From assembly GCF_007954405.1 (NCBI RefSeq), contig NZ_CP042344.1:3224001-3288000 (forward strand): DNA of 64,000 nt. The letters are read 5' to 3'. Shown piece after piece: positions 62,300 through 64,000 of the stretch (position 1 is its first letter; each line of letters begins with the position of its first letter). The DNA is from Comamonas flocculans. GTDB taxonomy: Bacteria > Pseudomonadota > Gammaproteobacteria > Burkholderiales > Burkholderiaceae_C. The position numbers and the translations under genes are program-made. Below the pieces are notes generated by a model. That model saw only the letters and a list, made by a program, of their open reading frames with translations. It was not told the DNA's origin and ran no database searches.

Positions 62300-63646
62300 T
62301 CAGAAGCGCTTGACCAGCACCTGGCTCTTGCGGTCCCAGTTGTACTTGCGCTTGCGTGCCTCGGGCAGCCAGTCGGGGTCCACCGGTACGAAGCCGCGCT
62401 TGAGAAACCAGTGCATGGTGCGCGTGGTCAGCACGAAGATGCTGGCCAGGCCCATGTCGCGCGCGCGCTGCTCTATGCGCTTGAGCAGCTTTTCGCCGTC
62501 GCCCGTACCCTGGCTGTCGCTGGAGACGGTGAGCGCGGCCATCTCCGCGGTCTTTTCGTCCGGGTAGGGGTAGAGCGCGGCGCAGCCGAAGATCACGCCG
62601 TCGTGCTCGATGACGAGGTAGCTGGAGATGTCGCGCTCGATCTCGGTACGGTTGCGCTTGACCAGCGTGCCGTCGCGCTCGAAGGGCTCGATCAGGCGGA
62701 TGATGCCGCCCACGTCGTCGATGGTGGCCTCGCGCAGTTCTTCGAGCTTCTCGTCGATGACCATGGTGCCTATGCCGTCGTGCACGTAGATTTCCAGCAG
62801 CAGCGAGCCGTCGACGGCAAACGGCAGGATGTGGCTGCGCTCCACGCCGTGCTCGCAGGCCTGCACGCAGCGCTCCAGGTAGAACGCGGGGTCGGCCGGG
62901 CTGGTGGGCTCGGGCAGCTCCTGCAGCAGCCGGCGCGCGCGCGCCAGGGTGATCTCGGTGTCGATCGGGTTGGCCTCGCCCGCGTCCTGCAGCGGGTGCT
63001 CGCGCACGCCGGGAATTTCGGTCAGAAAGAGCAGCTTGTCGGCCTGCAGCTCGCTGGCCACGCGCGTGGCCACTTCTTCCATGCTCAGGTTGAAGGCCTC
63101 GCCCGTGGGCGAAAAGCCGAAGGGTGAAATCAGCACCAGCGCCTGCGATTCGAGCGCGCGCTGTATGCCCTCCACATCCACCTTGCGCACCTTGCCGGTG
63201 TGCTGGAAATCCACGCCGTCGACGATGCCGAGCGGCTGCGCGGTGAGGAAGTTGCCCGAGATCACGCGCACGCGCGCGTCGGCCATCGGGGTGTTGGGCA
63301 GGCCCTGGCTGAAGGCCGCCTCGATCTCGTAGCGCAGCTGGCCCGCGGCTTCCTGGGCGCAGTCCAGCGCGATCGGGTCGGTCACGCGCACGCCGCGGTG
63401 GTGGCGCGGGGTGTGGCCCTTCAGGCGCAGCTGCTCGCTCACCTGCGGGCGAAAGCCGTGCACCAGCACGATCTTCACGCTCATGGCCTGGATCAGCGCC
63501 AGGTCCTGCACGATGTTCTGCAGCTTGCCCGCGGCCACCGCCTCGCCGGTCAGCCCGACGACGAAGGTCTGGTGGCGAAACTTGTGGATGTAGGGCGCAA
63601 CCGAGCGGAACCAGGGGACGAAGGTGAAATTGAAGACGGTGGACAT
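62300..63646 (-). CDS. argA: N-acetylglutamate synthase
   Basis: This 448-residue enzyme does the first step of arginine synthesis. An amino-acid-kinase domain (about 25-285: IVLVHGFRPQVSEQL, ALVLISPFGFSPTGEAFNL) is fused to a GNAT acetyltransferase (about 295-440: DVGGIIRLIEPFERDGTLVK, AEMAALTVSSDSQGTGDGEK then LLKRIEQRARDMG). The length and fusion match classical ArgA. It reads towards the lipoprotein gene. Confidence 0.96.
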   Translation of the reverse strand: MSTVFNFTFVPWFRSVAPYIHKFRHQTFVVGLTGEAVAAGKLQNIVQDLALIQAMSVKIVLVHGFRPQVSEQLRLKGHTPRHHRGVRVTDPIALDCAQEAAGQLRYEIEAAFSQGLPNTPMADARVRVISGNFLTAQPLGIVDGVDFQHTGKVRKVDVEGIQRALESQALVLISPFGFSPTGEAFNLSMEEVATRVASELQADKLLFLTEIPGVREHPLQDAGEANPIDTEITLARARRLLQELPEPTSPADPAFYLERCVQACEHGVERSHILPFAVDGSLLLEIYVHDGIGTMVIDEKLEELREATIDDVGGIIRLIEPFERDGTLVKRNRTEIERDISSYLVIEHDGVIFGCAALYPYPDEKTAEMAALTVSSDSQGTGDGEKLLKRIEQRARDMGLASIFVLTTRTMHWFLKRGFVPVDPDWLPEARKRKYNWDRKSQVLVKRF

Positions 63647-63766
63647 TGCGTGCGCGGTGGTTGGAAAACGCCGGCAAGCCGGCCGCCAGGGGCGGGCTGC
63701 AGTGTAGCGGCTGGCATGCGCGGCCCGGGCCGAATCCGGCCGTGCCGGGCCGTGCGAAGCCGCGCG

Positions 63767-64000
63767 CTAGTACGCGAGGAACCAGTCGTAACCGAGGGCG
63801 CCGCCAAACCACCAGTTGAACTTGCGCGGCGGGCTCAGGCGCCATTCGGGCAGCGCGGGCGCGCTGCGGTGCCAGTAGTCGAGGGTGTAGCGGCAGGTCT
63901 GCAGCAACTGCTCTGCCACCTGCTGCACCGAGGCGGCGCCGTCCTGGCCGAGCTGGCGCTGCGCCCAGGCCGCGCGCGCCGTCATCGCGCCGACGTCGCA
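63767..64000 (-). CDS. Unknown protein, C-terminal part only
   Basis: The frame is open to the right edge, with an internal ATG at 63985, so either a short protein or a partial longer one. The visible 77 residues end with PPRKFNWWFGGALGYDWFLA. I do not recognise it. It is 120 bp upstream of argA on the same strand. Confidence 0.5.
   Translation of the reverse strand, partial: CDVGAMTARAAWAQRQLGQDGAASVQQVAEQLLQTCRYTLDYWHRSAPALPEWRLSPPRKFNWWFGGALGYDWFLAY

Overview
The window is high-GC DNA from a betaproteobacterium, most likely Burkholderiales, family Comamonadaceae. The basis is the core gene order ratA-rnfH / DUF4124 gene / guaB / guaA on the left and photolyase, thiopurine methyltransferase and argA on the right, plus codon use and protein resemblance. 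No strain can be named from the sequence.

Layout. (1) 1-4470 is chromosomal core: the end of ratA, rnfH, a DUF4124 gene, guaB and guaA. (2) About 4459-54531 is one integrated and conjugative element (ICE) of about 50 kb. It sits in the 3' end of guaA and is bounded by a 12-bp core repeat: GAGTGGGAGTGA at 4459-4470 and GAGTGGGAATGA at 54520-54531. Its backbone is of the Tn4371 type: tyrosine integrase, AbiE genes, AlpA regulators, DUF2958/DUF932/ParB/DUF736 maintenance genes, repA-parA with iterons, traF and a DUF3363 relaxase, then traR-traG and the complete mating-pair operon trbBCDEJLFGI with two entry-exclusion-like lipoproteins. (3) 54532-64000 is chromosome again: an IS481 relic at the junction, AraC regulators, an SDR oxidoreductase, a SnoaL-like protein, a Blc lipocalin, photolyase, TPMT, a lipoprotein and argA.

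The ICE has three cargo zones. Cargo 1 (14825-19889) is a compact set of five genes: XRE-ImmA/IrrE protease, PIN-like nuclease, PP2C phosphatase, Ser/Thr kinase with an FHA-like tail, and Ser/Thr kinase with a cold-shock-domain tail. It lies between two copies of an intergenic repeat found three times in the ICE. This is the best candidate for an undescribed system, plausibly a phosphosignalling antiphage or abortive-infection module. Cargo 2 (28505-37348) is a mobile sulfide/persulfide and bd-oxidase package: 1-Cys peroxiredoxin, BigR-like ArsR repressor, ETHE1/Blh-type persulfide dioxygenase and cydDCABX. Near-identical operator-like sites precede the peroxiredoxin and dioxygenase genes. Cargo 3 (51690-54102) holds a 169-bp MITE-like inverted-repeat element, a TatD nuclease, a decayed gene and an unrecognised protein.

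Sites read directly from the DNA include attL/attR cores and GACGGTA arm repeats, three RepA-type iterons plus an orphan copy before the relaxase gene, an oriT-like hairpin with an ATCCTGC loop, an array of strong hairpins between parB and the DUF736 gene, and relics of phaC, IS3 and IS481 genes. No tRNA, rRNA or CRISPR array was seen.
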